Origin: Gammaproteobacteria bacterium
Lineage (GTDB): Bacteria > Pseudomonadota > Gammaproteobacteria > J113
NCBI GenBank assembly: GCA_003694425.1
Contig: RFJX01000231.1
Coordinates: forward strand, 1-14,143
DNA length: 14,143 bases
Reading direction: 5' to 3'
Shown: one piece after another, positions 13,975 through 14,143 of the stretch
How positions within the stretch are numbered: position 1 is the stretch's first letter
Layout of the letters: every line of letters begins with the position of its first letter
Program-made: the position numbers and the translations under genes
The notes under the pieces: generated by a model
What the model was told of the DNA's origin: nothing
Seen by the model: only the letters and a program-made list of their open reading frames with translations
Databases searched by the model: none

Positions 13975-14143
13975 ACCGGACGTGGTCCTGGCATGCCGGG
14001 GGCTGTGCAAGCGTTTCCACGAGGGGGGGCTGGACGTCGAGGTGCTCAAGGGGGTCGATCTGACGGTGCGGCGGGGCGAGACCCTGGCCATCGTGGGCGC
14101 CTCCGGCAGCGGCAAGAGTACCCTCCTGCATCTGCTCGGCGGC
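13971..14143 (+). CDS. lolD: Lipoprotein-releasing ABC transporter ATPase LolD, partial (C-terminus off the right edge)
   Basis: The first 57 codons are present, from ATG 13971 in an ATGA overlap with lolC. After [20 protein letters not shown] come [20 protein letters not shown] and the Walker A sequence GASGSGKST, then LLHLLGG at the edge. This is the standard opening of LolD (LLHLLGG is typical), the cytoplasmic ATPase that powers lipoprotein release by LolCDE. Signature and Walker B motifs lie outside the window. Confidence 0.95.

Noticed and set aside
12523..14115. Long minus-strand open frame opposite lolC/lolD
   Set aside because: Low-complexity His/Gln/Asp/Gly composition and no motifs; lolC and lolD on the plus strand are unmistakable.

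Overview
The window is GC-rich, densely packed DNA with every hallmark of a Gram-negative proteobacterium: lipobox lipoproteins, an RND efflux system, the Lol lipoprotein-sorting machinery, a Braun-type lipoprotein and an L,D-transpeptidase. A gammaproteobacterium is most likely (LolCDE arrangement, alanine-zipper Lpp, PEP-CTERM proteins), perhaps of the Chromatiales/Ectothiorhodospirales kind. That placement is inference. No rRNA, tRNA, insertion sequence or CRISPR array was seen.

Layout. 1-1296 (minus): a phytase/esterase-like secreted protein overlapping a lipoprotein cut by the left edge. 1372-6573 (plus): a tightly overlapped operon of a DUF423 membrane protein, an RND membrane-fusion protein, an RND permease and a lipoprotein of unknown family. 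The permease is interrupted by one in-frame amber codon in TM6. 6679-7683 (plus): a LysM + YkuD L,D-transpeptidase. It converges, through a bidirectional terminator, on a small Lpp-like lipoprotein ending in lysine (7762-8052, minus). 8143-9941 (minus): an aminotransferase overlapping a NudL-type CoA pyrophosphatase. 10011-11530 (minus): a VPLP-CTERM-anchored leishmanolysin-like metalloprotease overlapping tsaB, which starts at TTG. 11531-11928: a regulatory intergenic region with a candidate sigma-54 promoter and a dyad. 11929-12623 (plus): a PEP-CTERM protein broken by a frameshift at a T5 run. 12727 to the right edge (plus): lolC/E overlapping lolD.

How the genes fit together. Most of the window concerns the cell envelope: lipoprotein export (LolC/E, LolD), lipoprotein tethering to peptidoglycan (L,D-transpeptidase and Lpp), efflux (RND operon) and exosortase-dependent surface proteins (metalloprotease and PEP-CTERM protein, divergent from a shared intergenic region). 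Seven gene junctions use a 4-nt NTGA stop/start overlap.

The strongest oddities are the amber codon in an otherwise intact RND permease, the T-run frameshift in a PEP-CTERM gene behind a candidate sigma-54 promoter, and the metalloprotease whose third zinc ligand appears to lie about 40 residues beyond HExxH. I did not find a clearly new multi-gene defence or biosynthetic system.
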